DNA from: Phycisphaerae bacterium
Lineage (GTDB): Bacteria > Planctomycetota > Phycisphaerae > Sedimentisphaerales > Anaerohalosphaeraceae
Reading direction: 5' to 3'
DNA: 11,510 nucleotides
Assembly: GCA_003567095.1 (NCBI GenBank)
Contig: PXAQ01000129.1
Location: 1-11,510, forward strand
Positions 1-6,689 of the stretch are shown in pieces. Position 1 is the stretch's first letter; each line of letters begins with the position of its first letter. The notes beneath the pieces were generated by a model. It ran no database searches and was not told where the DNA came from. It saw nothing but the letters and a program-made list of their open reading frames with translations. The position numbers were made by a program, and so were the translations under genes.

Positions 1-375
1 CCGGTCAATCTCAGCGTCGCGATCTGGGTCGGTTTTCTGGCGCTGTTCGGCATCGCCTCTGACGACGGCGTGGTGATGTCCACATACATACTTCAAAAAT
101 TTGACAGGCAAAAACCGACCGATCGCCAGGCAATTCGCGAGCTGGTTATCGCCGCCGCTCAGCGGCGCGTGCGCCCGGCGCTGATGACCACCGCGACGAC
201 GATCCTGGCACTGCTGCCGGTGCTGACCTCCACCGGCCGCGGCTCGGATATCATGATCCCGATGGCCATCCCCGTCTTCGGCGGGATGATCATCGCCGTG
301 CTGACCATCCTCGTGGTGCCGGTGCTTTACAGCCTGATGCAGGAAACCAAACTTCGGTTTCAAAAGGCTCAATAG
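1..375 (+). CDS. C-terminal fragment of CusA/CzcA-family heavy-metal RND efflux pump
   Basis: The frame is open from the first base to the stop at 373-375, so only the last 124 or so residues are present and the start lies outside the window. The visible part has a transmembrane helix with the motif ALFGIASDDGVVM, the cytoplasmic segment RRVRPALMTTATTILALLPV, and a last helix GGMIIAVLTILVVPVLYSLM. These are the hallmark C-terminal elements of the heavy-metal (HME) branch of RND inner-membrane antiporters, which expel metal ions or other toxic compounds through a tripartite pump using the proton gradient. The DD pair in the first helix differs from the AEFG of E. coli CusA as I recall it, so copper or silver specificity cannot be assumed. 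A 5' operon with membrane-fusion and outer-membrane partners would be expected upstream but is not visible. The family call is confident; the substrate is unknown. Confidence 0.9.
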   Translation, partial: PVNLSVAIWVGFLALFGIASDDGVVMSTYILQKFDRQKPTDRQAIRELVIAAAQRRVRPALMTTATTILALLPVLTSTGRGSDIMIPMAIPVFGGMIIAVLTILVVPVLYSLMQETKLRFQKAQ

Positions 376-570
376 CTGCGAGTCGGACGCCTTGCACCTT
401 ATATACGCATAGGAATTGTATTTGGGACACGGCCATCCTGGTCCTGTGCACGACGGGATGAAACATTGTAATACTTTATCTCGAAACTCGTAAATTTCGA
501 CCACCATCCATCATAAACCTTGCCAGGAACGGGTGATATCTGTTTTGGTCGATATAATTTCGATTTTTTT

Positions 571-610
571 AAAAAAACTGTTTGACATAACAACCAAATG
601 TTTGTATATT
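571..610 (+). promoter_or_regulatory. Strong sigma70-type promoter with upstream A-tract
   Basis: A perfect -35 box TTGACA (582-587) is followed by a 17-base spacer and a TATATT -10 box (605-610). Immediately upstream is T7A7 (564-577), whose A-tract sits where an UP element would contact RNA polymerase alpha subunits. The predicted transcription start is at about 616-619. This is the only clear promoter seen ahead of the nine-gene run that follows, so it may drive the regulator and possibly everything to 8931. The call rests on consensus match only. Confidence 0.75.
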
Positions 611-617
611 CAAACAT
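598..617 (+). promoter_or_regulatory. Palindromic operator overlapping the -10 box (probable autoregulatory site)
   Basis: ATGTTTGTATATTCAAACAT is an inverted repeat with perfect 7-bp arms (ATGTTTG / CAAACAT) around a 6-bp centre that is itself the -10 box. A dimeric repressor bound here would block RNA polymerase. The nearest candidate is the DtxR/MntR-type protein encoded directly downstream, since members of that family bind palindromes in their target promoters and often autoregulate. I found no second copy of this palindrome elsewhere in the window. The protein-site pairing is inference. Confidence 0.65.
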
Positions 618-618
618 A

Positions 619-1179
619 ATGAAAAAACAGGACATTGCCACAACAAAAAAATTTGAGTTGGGCGGCCTGAGCCATAGTGCCGCTCACCATCTGCTTGCGG
701 TTGCAGGACTGCTGAAGGACAGGGGTTATGCCCGTGTCTCTGACATTGGCCGAGAGCTGGATGTGACGCGCGGCAGTGTCTCAGTGATGATGCAATCGCT
801 CAAGCAGGCCGGATATGTCGCGCAGGATGACCGCAGTTTTTATCGTTTGACAGACGAAGGTGTGCAGGCGGTGGCCGGTCTTCGTGCCAGACACGAAATT
901 GTCGAGCGATTTCTGGTAGAAATATTGGGACTAAGTGCCAAGCAATCACACAATGAAAGCTGTAAGCTTGAAACGATCGTCGATGCGCCTACGACGCGAC
1001 GATTGATGAGATTGCTGGAGTTCTGGCAGGAACATCAACTGGATCGGCAGTTTGACCCAAACCTTGAACCCTTGTGTCCGCAAAGCTGCGAACAAGCGGA
1101 GTATATGTGTCCCTGCTGCGGGTTGGAATGCCTTGACGGGACATGCAGCATGATACCCGATCAATCTTTAGATGAATGA
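619..1179 (+). CDS. DtxR/MntR-family metal-dependent transcriptional regulator with cysteine-rich tail
   Basis: This is a 186-residue protein. Residues 17-82 form a winged helix-turn-helix (VSDIGRELDVTRGSVSVMMQ is the recognition region). Residues 90-140 form the metal-binding/dimerisation domain with the family signature RHEIVERFL...SHNESCKLE. Aligned by eye to C. diphtheriae DtxR at a constant offset of 13, the ancillary-site ligands are kept (H92, E96, H111). The primary site reads H23, C115, E118 and T119 where DtxR has M10, C102, E105 and H106. There is no SH3-like third domain. Instead residues 153-176 hold seven cysteines (C153, C157, C164, C166, C167, C171, C176), suggesting an extra metal or Fe-S site. 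An in-frame ATG at 598 lies upstream of the predicted transcription start, so 619 is chosen. That makes the message essentially leaderless, and no Shine-Dalgarno is visible. The gene probably controls the metal-uptake genes behind it. Family call is firm; the metal sensed is unknown. Confidence 0.88.
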   Translation: MKKQDIATTKKFELGGLSHSAAHHLLAVAGLLKDRGYARVSDIGRELDVTRGSVSVMMQSLKQAGYVAQDDRSFYRLTDEGVQAVAGLRARHEIVERFLVEILGLSAKQSHNESCKLETIVDAPTTRRLMRLLEFWQEHQLDRQFDPNLEPLCPQSCEQAEYMCPCCGLECLDGTCSMIPDQSLDE

Positions 1180-1189
1180 AATTTGAGTT

Positions 1190-1372
1190 ATGATGCCCTC
1201 AGAGCAACAACAGATGGAATCGACGTCAGTCCGGCAGGACGGTGCACATAATCGCATCGTCTTGCAGGTTGAAAGACTGCTGAACGGCCAACGTGAGGTT
1301 TTTCTGCGCCTTGCAAACGAGGAGTACAAACTGCGTATAACACGTAATAACAAGCTGATTTTGACAAAATAA
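1190..1372 (+). CDS. hemP: HemP/HmuP-like small protein (hemin-uptake associated)
   Basis: A 60-residue protein whose C-terminal half, with LLNGQREVFLRLANEEYKLR followed by TRNNKLILTK, matches the HemP family pattern: a beta-rich core ending in a near-invariant K-L-I-L-T-K tail. HemP/HmuP proteins usually sit just before a TonB-dependent haem or iron receptor. In some proteobacteria they are needed for expression of that receptor, which fits the placement here. The gene starts 11 bases after the regulator stop. Two consecutive ATGs (1190 and 1193) are possible starts, and the upstream ribosome-binding sequence is poor, so translation may be coupled to the regulator. The N-terminal 20 residues are polar and variable, as is usual for the family. 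Family assignment is good from the tail motif, but a role in haem rather than general iron uptake is not shown by the sequence. Confidence 0.82.
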   Translation: MMPSEQQQMESTSVRQDGAHNRIVLQVERLLNGQREVFLRLANEEYKLRITRNNKLILTK

Positions 1373-1381
1373 GACCAAAAC

Positions 1382-1406
1382 GATCATCGCAAGCGTTGCG
1401 TTGATC
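1382..1406 (+). other. RNA hairpin in the hemP-receptor gap
   Basis: GATCATCGCAA, then GCG, then TTGCGTTGATC forms an 11-bp stem with one mismatch and a 3-base loop. No T-run follows on the + strand, so it does not look like an intrinsic terminator. It could stabilise the downstream receptor message, adjust expression between hemP and the receptor, or bind a protein as DNA. Function is unknown. Confidence 0.5.
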
Positions 1407-1413
1407 AATAATT

Positions 1414-1454
1414 GCCAGCCAGCCGCTGTTCCCGACAGCATCGCCAGCCAGCCG
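1414..1454 (+). repeat. 12-bp direct repeat GCCAGCCAGCCG (two copies)
   Basis: Identical copies at 1414-1425 and 1443-1454 start 29 bp apart, each with an internal GCCA/GCC tandem. They lie in the untranslated leader between the hairpin at 1382-1406 and the receptor ribosome-binding site. They may be a regulator contact site or slippage products; nothing in the sequence decides. Confidence 0.45.
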
Positions 1455-1469
1455 AACAACCTAGGATTT

Positions 1470-1476
1470 GAAAGGA
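1470..1476 (+). promoter_or_regulatory. Ribosome-binding site that fixes the receptor start
   Basis: GAAAGGA ends 8 bases before the ATG at 1485. The ATG-less region upstream is also open in the same frame, to a possible TTG at 1401, but that reading adds 28 residues in front of a textbook signal peptide, so 1485 is preferred. Confidence 0.7.
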
Positions 1477-1484
1477 ATCCTTCG

Positions 1485-3803
1485 ATGGGAACAGTGTTTG
1501 AGAAAGCAATCTGCATTGCAGCGGTGCTGTTTTTGTTATCAGCACAGGTATCGGTATCCGCCCAGGACGCGGCAGAGATCAGCCTCACAGAGGCCGAAAC
1601 CTCTACCGCTGAAATAAGTGACACTCAAGAATCGGTTCGTTTGCCGGGTATGACGGTAATCGGCTCGCCGCAAGAAGCGATGGAGCTGCCGGGGACGGGA
1701 ACGTTTCTGGACAGCGCCGAGATTCGCACTCAGAATTATGACGACATCAACCGCCTGTTGCGGCGGGTTCCGGGGGTTTATGTGCGGGAAGAGGACGGCT
1801 TCGGATTGTTTCCGAACATCAGTCTTCGCGGCGCCGATATGGGCCGCAGCAGCAAAGTCACAATCATGGAAGACGGGGTTTTGGCCGCACCCGCACCGTA
1901 TTCGGCGCCGGCGGCGTATTACAGCCCGACAACGGGCCGAATGGATGGCATTGAGGTTCTCAAGGGCTCCAGTCAGGTGCGCTACGGCCCGCACACCACC
2001 GGCGGTGTTATCAACTATCTGTCCACCCCGATTCCGTTTTCGTCGCAAGGGTATATGCGGACGTCATTCGGCACGGACCGTGATTTCCGTCTGCACACCT
2101 ATTATGGCGATACAATCGATACCGAACACGGACGGTTCGGCTATCTGCTTGAGGGGTTTTTCCGTCAAAACGACGGGTTCAAGTCCATTGATAAAACGCC
2201 GGATTTCAGACACGGCGACCGGACGGGATTTCAGAAAACCGAACCGATGTTCAAATTCTCATTTGAGCCCAGAGGCAATGTGTATCAGCGGTTTGAATTT
2301 AAACTTGGCTATACCGATCTGGATGCGGATGAAACCTATATGGGTCTAACTGAAGAGGACTTTCGTCGCAATCCCTACCGACGCTATGCCGGATCACGGT
2401 TTGACAATATCGCTACCGAACAATGGCGCAGTTATCTGCGGCATTACATCGAGCCGACGGACTACTTCAACCTGACCAGTACGATTTATTACAACCGGTT
2501 TGACCGAAACTGGTTCAAGGCTCACGAGCTGCGCGGCAACTACACCTACGCAGATGGTACACCTGTCACTCATCCCAGCATCTCCGGTGCGCTGGCCGGG
2601 GGCGGCACGGCACTGGATGTCCTCCGCGGACAAGGTGCCGGGACCATTCGCTACCGCCACAACAACCGCTCTTATGAGTCACAGGGCATCGAATCGGTCG
2701 CTGAATTTCTCTTTGATACCGGCAACCTGGAGCATCGCCTCACGGCGGGCATTCGCTACCATGAAGACGATGTTCGGCGATTCCAAAAGAATGAGGATTT
2801 TGAGCTGGACGGCTCAGGCGTTATTGTCGACCGCACCGAGTTTGCTCCCGGCAGCCAGGACAACCGGCTTGGAGAAACCAGGGCGCTGGCCTTTTTCGTC
2901 GAAGACCAGATCCACTATGAAAACTGGACCTTCACGCCCGGGGTCCGCTATGAGCATCTTCGCCAAAAGATACACAACTTCAACACCGGTCAGCGCGGCA
3001 GCGCGAATCTTGACATGATCGCCGGCGGTTTGGGCGTCACGTATGACTTTGACAATCGATGGACAGCCTTTGGGGGCGGCTACGCAGGCTTTTCACCACC
3101 GGAGCCGGGACGGCGCATTAATGATGGCCTCAAAGAAGAAACCAGCTTCGGCACTGAGCTTGGCCTTCGCTTTTTTGATCGTGACACAGCGTTCCGCGCG
3201 GAAACGGCACTGTTTCAGACGCTGTTTCACGACCTGCTGGTGCGGGATTATGTCGGCGGCGGCGGCGGTAATGACAATGTCGGGCGCATTCGCACACAGG
3301 GTATTGAGCTGTCCCTGGAATATGACGCCGGGCTGCATCGGAATTGGGATCTTCGCAATCCCTGGTATGTTGCCGCCACGTGGACGGACGCTCGGCTGCG
3401 CACCGACACCGCCTCGACCCATCCGGAATCGATATTCAGCGGCGGCCAGAGGGGCAATCGCACGCCGTATGTGCCCGAGCTGGCCCTGTCATTCGGCACA
3501 GGCTTAGAATTTGACCGTATTGGCCTGTTTGTCAACGGCATCTATGCCGATGAGACCTTCACAACGGCCAGCAACACCCGTCAACAGGTCGATGTCGCCG
3601 GTAACCCGGACTCCCGGTTCGGCACAACCGATTCGTTTGTCATTATTGACATCTCCGGACACTATAAACTGACCGACAACACCAAGCTGTTCGGCGGCGT
3701 GCAGAATCTGTTTGACCGCGAATATATAGTGGCACGCCACCCGCATGGTCCTCGGCCGGGGGCGCCGCTGTTTGCCTATGTCGGGATGGAAGTTATGTGG
3801 TAA
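1485..3803 (+). CDS. TonB-dependent outer-membrane receptor, FecA-like
   Basis: A 772-residue protein. Residues 1-26 are a signal peptide (hydrophobic AICIAAVLFLLSA, cleavage after VSA). A TonB-box-like segment PGMTVIG lies at 54-60. The plug domain (about 70-185) contains INRLLRRVPGVYVREEDG, LRGADMGRSSKVTIMEDG, APAPYSAPAAYY and VRYGPHTTGGVINYLSTPIP, which resemble the ferric-citrate receptor FecA group. The rest is a 22-strand barrel ending in VQNLFDREYIVARHPHGPRPG and a C-terminal tryptophan, as expected for recognition by the BAM machinery. It would import a metal chelate using energy from the TonB system encoded right after it. Although hemP precedes it, the haem-receptor FRAP and NPNL boxes are replaced by FSPP and NDGL with no histidine between them, so a haem substrate is doubtful. 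A siderophore or citrate-type chelate is an equally good guess. Confidence 0.92.
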   Translation: MGTVFEKAICIAAVLFLLSAQVSVSAQDAAEISLTEAETSTAEISDTQESVRLPGMTVIGSPQEAMELPGTGTFLDSAEIRTQNYDDINRLLRRVPGVYVREEDGFGLFPNISLRGADMGRSSKVTIMEDGVLAAPAPYSAPAAYYSPTTGRMDGIEVLKGSSQVRYGPHTTGGVINYLSTPIPFSSQGYMRTSFGTDRDFRLHTYYGDTIDTEHGRFGYLLEGFFRQNDGFKSIDKTPDFRHGDRTGFQKTEPMFKFSFEPRGNVYQRFEFKLGYTDLDADETYMGLTEEDFRRNPYRRYAGSRFDNIATEQWRSYLRHYIEPTDYFNLTSTIYYNRFDRNWFKAHELRGNYTYADGTPVTHPSISGALAGGGTALDVLRGQGAGTIRYRHNNRSYESQGIESVAEFLFDTGNLEHRLTAGIRYHEDDVRRFQKNEDFELDGSGVIVDRTEFAPGSQDNRLGETRALAFFVEDQIHYENWTFTPGVRYEHLRQKIHNFNTGQRGSANLDMIAGGLGVTYDFDNRWTAFGGGYAGFSPPEPGRRINDGLKEETSFGTELGLRFFDRDTAFRAETALFQTLFHDLLVRDYVGGGGGNDNVGRIRTQGIELSLEYDAGLHRNWDLRNPWYVAATWTDARLRTDTASTHPESIFSGGQRGNRTPYVPELALSFGTGLEFDRIGLFVNGIYADETFTTASNTRQQVDVAGNPDSRFGTTDSFVIIDISGHYKLTDNTKLFGGVQNLFDREYIVARHPHGPRPGAPLFAYVGMEVMW

Positions 3804-3817
3804 TCGTTGTTTATTTT

Positions 3818-3823
3818 AAGGGG
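3818..3823 (+). promoter_or_regulatory. Ribosome-binding site for the lipoprotein gene
   Basis: AAGGGG lies 4 bases before the ATG at 3828. This favours that start over an in-frame ATG at 3807, which has no such site and would put seven extra residues before the lipoprotein signal. Confidence 0.6.
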
Positions 3824-3827
3824 CTGT

Positions 3828-4643
3828 ATGGAACGTCATTTCAATATTGCCAATAAATACGGGTTAGTGCTTGTGGTTTTTCTGATGCTGACGGCGTGCA
3901 CCGTCACCGGTGCCTCGACCGATGATACGGCACGGCTGATTTATCAGCGTATCGCCGAATTGGAAACCCTGCGCACACAGATGCAGGCCGAACATCGGGA
4001 CCGCCAACAGCAGCGCGAGTCCCTTAAAGAGCAAATTGCGCGGCTTGAGCGAGATTTGGCCGGTGTGCAGGGCGACATCGATGACGTGCAGGATGATATT
4101 GCTGAAATACAGCAAGAGCACCAGACCCTCAACGAGCAGAGCGGCCAAATCCATCTTGCGCTCGATACACTGCGTGAATCGGCAACACCCATCGCAGAGC
4201 GCACGCATCGGCGAATTGCAAGCGGTATCGCTTTTGATCGCGAGGAACGCATTGTCCGCATTGAAGCCGTACAGGCACTGCTTGAGGGCGCCTATCCTGA
4301 ACAGATTGACGCACTGATTCACCTGACAGACGTCGCGCTGGCCGAAGTGCAGTATGCCGGTCAGCGTGAGCTTGGGAATCGACCGATTTGGATTGACCAG
4401 CGAAAGCACCATGGTTTTGTCTATCGTCTGGGTCTGCTGACCGAGGGGTTTGTCAGCGAAGACGGACGCCAAGTCGGTGTTTTTGACCAGAAGCAGGTCG
4501 ACTGGCGCAGTGGCATTGCAGGACTCGAACGGGATGTGCCGGCCATTATCGCGACAATGCGTCAACAGCGGCCCCCGGCGCTGCTGGCCGTTCCGATTGC
4601 CGCCGAAATCCGTCGCAGCGTGGAAAATGGAGAGGTACAATGA
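3828..4643 (+). CDS. DUF3450-like periplasmic lipoprotein of TonB2-type operon
   Basis: A 271-residue protein. A lipoprotein signal peptide ends in the lipobox LTAC (C24), so the mature protein is expected to be lipid-anchored. Residues 34-115 are strongly charged and heptad-rich (IAELETLRTQMQAEHRDRQ; QIARLERDLAGVQGDIDDVQ), predicted as a coiled coil. A globular end (about 140-260) has YRLGLLTEGFVSEDGRQVGV and PPALLAVPI, which resemble the C-terminal part of DUF3450 proteins. DUF3450 genes commonly begin operons of the order DUF3450, TtpC, ExbB, ExbD, TonB, TPR, exactly the order seen here. It follows the receptor by 24 bases and overlaps the next gene by four. The anchor is unusual relative to the DUF3450 members I recall, which carry ordinary cleavable signals. 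The molecular role of DUF3450 is not established; an accessory in the periplasm acting with TtpC is the likely reading. Confidence 0.75.
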   Translation: MERHFNIANKYGLVLVVFLMLTACTVTGASTDDTARLIYQRIAELETLRTQMQAEHRDRQQQRESLKEQIARLERDLAGVQGDIDDVQDDIAEIQQEHQTLNEQSGQIHLALDTLRESATPIAERTHRRIASGIAFDREERIVRIEAVQALLEGAYPEQIDALIHLTDVALAEVQYAGQRELGNRPIWIDQRKHHGFVYRLGLLTEGFVSEDGRQVGVFDQKQVDWRSGIAGLERDVPAIIATMRQQRPPALLAVPIAAEIRRSVENGEVQ

Positions 4644-6070
4644 AGTGTAGAATTCTGCTGTTGATTGCCGTTTTGGCGATTTCAATGACGCTTGCCGCCC
4701 CCGCTGAAGCGGAGGTGTCCTCCGAAGCGCTGGCTCAGCGGCTGGCTGATCTTGAAGCGCAGATCGAAACGCTCAAACACCGACAGTATCAGGAACAGGC
4801 CGAATGGGAGACGTTTCAAGACACACTCCAAAGGCAGCGCCGCCGGCTTGCTCAGCAGGTTTTGGATGCCGCATTTGAGCGGCAGCGTGTAAGCCGACAG
4901 CGAGACCGGATGGAACAGCAGCTTGCCCGGCAGCGACGGAAGGCCGAGCAACTTGATACGGCGGCCAGAAAACTGGCCGAACATCTCGAAACAATGGCCG
5001 AAGGCATTGATCTGCATCTGGCAGAATCTCCTGACGCCACTGTCTTTGAAGCGCCTGATATCAATACGATTCGGGAATTGGAAAACAATACCGACCGGCC
5101 GGCATGGGCGGATGCGGCGATTCAATGGCTGGAGTTGTTTGATCGACTGCACGCCCGCGCCGGACAGATTCACATCGACCGCACAGCCCTCTATACCGCC
5201 GACGGGACGCTGGAGCAGGTGGATTTGCTCAGTGTCGGGCGCATCGGATACGCCTATCGCACGGTAAACGACGGACGCATTGCAATGGCGGCAGAAAGCG
5301 GAGCCGACGCGACCGGTTACCGCTGGAACGAATCACTGGACCGCACCAACCGAGGGCATCTTGAGCAGCTTTTCAGTTACCCGCGGCCAGCTGGGCAAAT
5401 CCTTCGCATTCCATTGGATGTGACAGGCCGCATTACGGTGGAGGCCGCAATGCAACATACCGGCTGGCTTGCCACGCTCAAGCAGGGTGGGTTTGTGATG
5501 ATGCCGCTGCTGGCGGTGGCACTGCTGGCCGCAATCCTGATGGCTGAGCGATTCTGGTTCCTGTCGCGTGCCGGACGCGGGGGCGGTTCTGTGGCCCAGA
5601 CCGTGTTGTCGGCGTGCCGCAAGCAGGATTATGCACTGGCCGAAAAACAGGTCCGTGCCGCCGGGGGTGTGGTTGCCCGCGTGCTTTGGGCGTGCCTGCA
5701 GCGGCGACAGCAGGGCCAGCACGCTATGGAAGATAGCATTCAGGAGCAACTGCTCCACGAAACGCCGTCGTTGGAGCGATTTTTAACCGGCATCGCGGTG
5801 CTGGGAGCGGTCGCACCGCTGCTGGGGCTGCTGGGTACGGTAACCGGTATCATTCAGACCTTTGCGGTCATCACCGCCTTCGGCAATGCGCAGCCTGCCG
5901 CGATGGCCGGGGGGATTTCCGAAGCACTGGTGACCACGGCGGCGGGGCTGACCATTGCCATACCGATCCTGCTGGCGCACAGCCTGCTAAGCGGCCGGGC
6001 GGATCGCATCATCAGCGACGCCGAGAAACACGCCGCCGCCCTGTTGAATGTTCTGGGAGAAAAGCCATGA
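4640..6070 (+). CDS. ttpC: TtpC-type long MotA/TolQ/ExbB proton-channel protein with periplasmic domain
   Basis: A 476-residue protein. Residues 1-24 are a signal peptide (ILLLIAVLAISMTLAAPAEA). Residues 28-125 form a charged coiled coil, and 155-265 a periplasmic domain with VDLLSVGRIGYAYRTVNDGR. Three membrane helices follow: about 284-304, 382-409 and 430-450. The last two carry the MotA/TolQ/ExbB signature GAVAPLLGLLGTVTGIIQTF and GGISEALVTTAAGL, including E428, equivalent to the essential Glu176 of E. coli ExbB. This architecture matches TtpC of the Vibrio TonB2 systems, a fourth component needed alongside ExbB2, ExbD2 and TonB2. It starts in an ATGA overlap with the lipoprotein gene, with GGAGAGG (4629-4635) as ribosome-binding site, and ends in another ATGA overlap with exbB, implying coupled translation and fixed stoichiometry. 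The architecture is clear; the name rests on family and context. Confidence 0.9.
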   Translation: MKCRILLLIAVLAISMTLAAPAEAEVSSEALAQRLADLEAQIETLKHRQYQEQAEWETFQDTLQRQRRRLAQQVLDAAFERQRVSRQRDRMEQQLARQRRKAEQLDTAARKLAEHLETMAEGIDLHLAESPDATVFEAPDINTIRELENNTDRPAWADAAIQWLELFDRLHARAGQIHIDRTALYTADGTLEQVDLLSVGRIGYAYRTVNDGRIAMAAESGADATGYRWNESLDRTNRGHLEQLFSYPRPAGQILRIPLDVTGRITVEAAMQHTGWLATLKQGGFVMMPLLAVALLAAILMAERFWFLSRAGRGGGSVAQTVLSACRKQDYALAEKQVRAAGGVVARVLWACLQRRQQGQHAMEDSIQEQLLHETPSLERFLTGIAVLGAVAPLLGLLGTVTGIIQTFAVITAFGNAQPAAMAGGISEALVTTAAGLTIAIPILLAHSLLSGRADRIISDAEKHAAALLNVLGEKP

Positions 6071-6669
6071 CAAGCGTTTTTCATCAGGGCGGTTGGGTGG
6101 TCGTTGCGATTGTCGGTGTGTCCTTAGCTGCCTGGATTGTGATGGGCTGGAAGTGGCTTCAGCTGCGCAGCGAAAAGCCCCGTCAAACCGACTGGGCCGA
6201 CCGTGCCGTGGAATTGGTGCGCAGCCGCGACCGAGCGACGGCGCAATCTCTGTGCGATGCCCACGTCGGCTCTGTGGCTCGGATGATGCAGGCGGCTATC
6301 GGTATGAATGAGTCGGACCGGAGTTATTTTGAAAAGTACCTTCAGCCCCTGGCCGACAGCGAACGGCTGATGCTGATGCGCGGGCTTGGATTTGTGCAGG
6401 CGTTGGGGGCGGCGGCGCCGCTGATGGGTCTGCTGGGAACGGTGCTGGGCATGGTCAGGACATTTCAGGCACTGGGCGAGCAGGGTATCCCTCACATGCA
6501 GGCGATGGCCTCCGGCGTCTCACAGGCGCTGGTCACCACGCAGGTCGGACTGGTTGTCGGGCTGGTGATTGTGCTGCTGCACGGACACCTGGCCGCGCTT
6601 GCACAGCGCAGTATCGATACCGGTATATTATATGCCAAAAAAATCGAAACCGCCATTCTGCACGATTAA
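6067..6669 (+). CDS. exbB: ExbB proton-channel subunit (short, TonB2-type)
   Basis: A 200-residue protein with three predicted membrane helices (about 8-28, 107-134, 152-173) and the family signature GAAAPLMGLLGTVLGMVRTF followed by ALVTTQVGL. It forms the inner-membrane proton channel with ExbD that powers TonB. The pore threonines corresponding to E. coli ExbB T148 and T181 are present (T125, T158). The position corresponding to the essential E176 is Q153, whereas the neighbouring TtpC keeps the glutamate. The start overlaps the ttpC stop (ATGA), with GGGAGA (6055-6060) as ribosome-binding site. TolQ or MotA function is unlikely given the adjacent ExbD, TonB and receptor genes. Confidence 0.92.
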   Translation: MTSVFHQGGWVVVAIVGVSLAAWIVMGWKWLQLRSEKPRQTDWADRAVELVRSRDRATAQSLCDAHVGSVARMMQAAIGMNESDRSYFEKYLQPLADSERLMLMRGLGFVQALGAAAPLMGLLGTVLGMVRTFQALGEQGIPHMQAMASGVSQALVTTQVGLVVGLVIVLLHGHLAALAQRSIDTGILYAKKIETAILHD

Positions 6670-6689
6670 AGAATTCAGGGTATGAGACT

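Noticed and set aside
428..457. Hairpin CACGG/CTGTG after the RND pump gene as a terminator
   Set aside because: The stem is short, relies on a G-U pair and is not followed by a T-run, so it does not support a terminator call.
546..577. T7A7 tract with a preceding TCGA/TCGA stem as a terminator of the RND gene
   Set aside because: The stem is only four pairs. The tract is better explained as an A-tract/UP element upstream of the -35 box, though a dual role cannot be excluded.
399..641. 80-codon open frame on the - strand
   Set aside because: It spans the promoter/operator region and the regulator start, has no ribosome-binding site, and its product shows no recognisable domain.
1361..1389. 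TTGACA at the end of hemP as a receptor promoter
   Set aside because: A perfect -35 is present, but 17 bases downstream the sequence TCATCG does not resemble a -10 box.
1226..1624. 132-codon - strand frame over hemP and the receptor start
   Set aside because: It is a complementary shadow of two recognisable + strand genes; the predicted protein has no family features.
3864..4685. 273-codon - strand frame opposite the lipoprotein gene
   Set aside because: The + strand gene has a lipoprotein signal, coiled coil, operon overlaps and a ribosome-binding site. The opposite frame is a codon-usage shadow.
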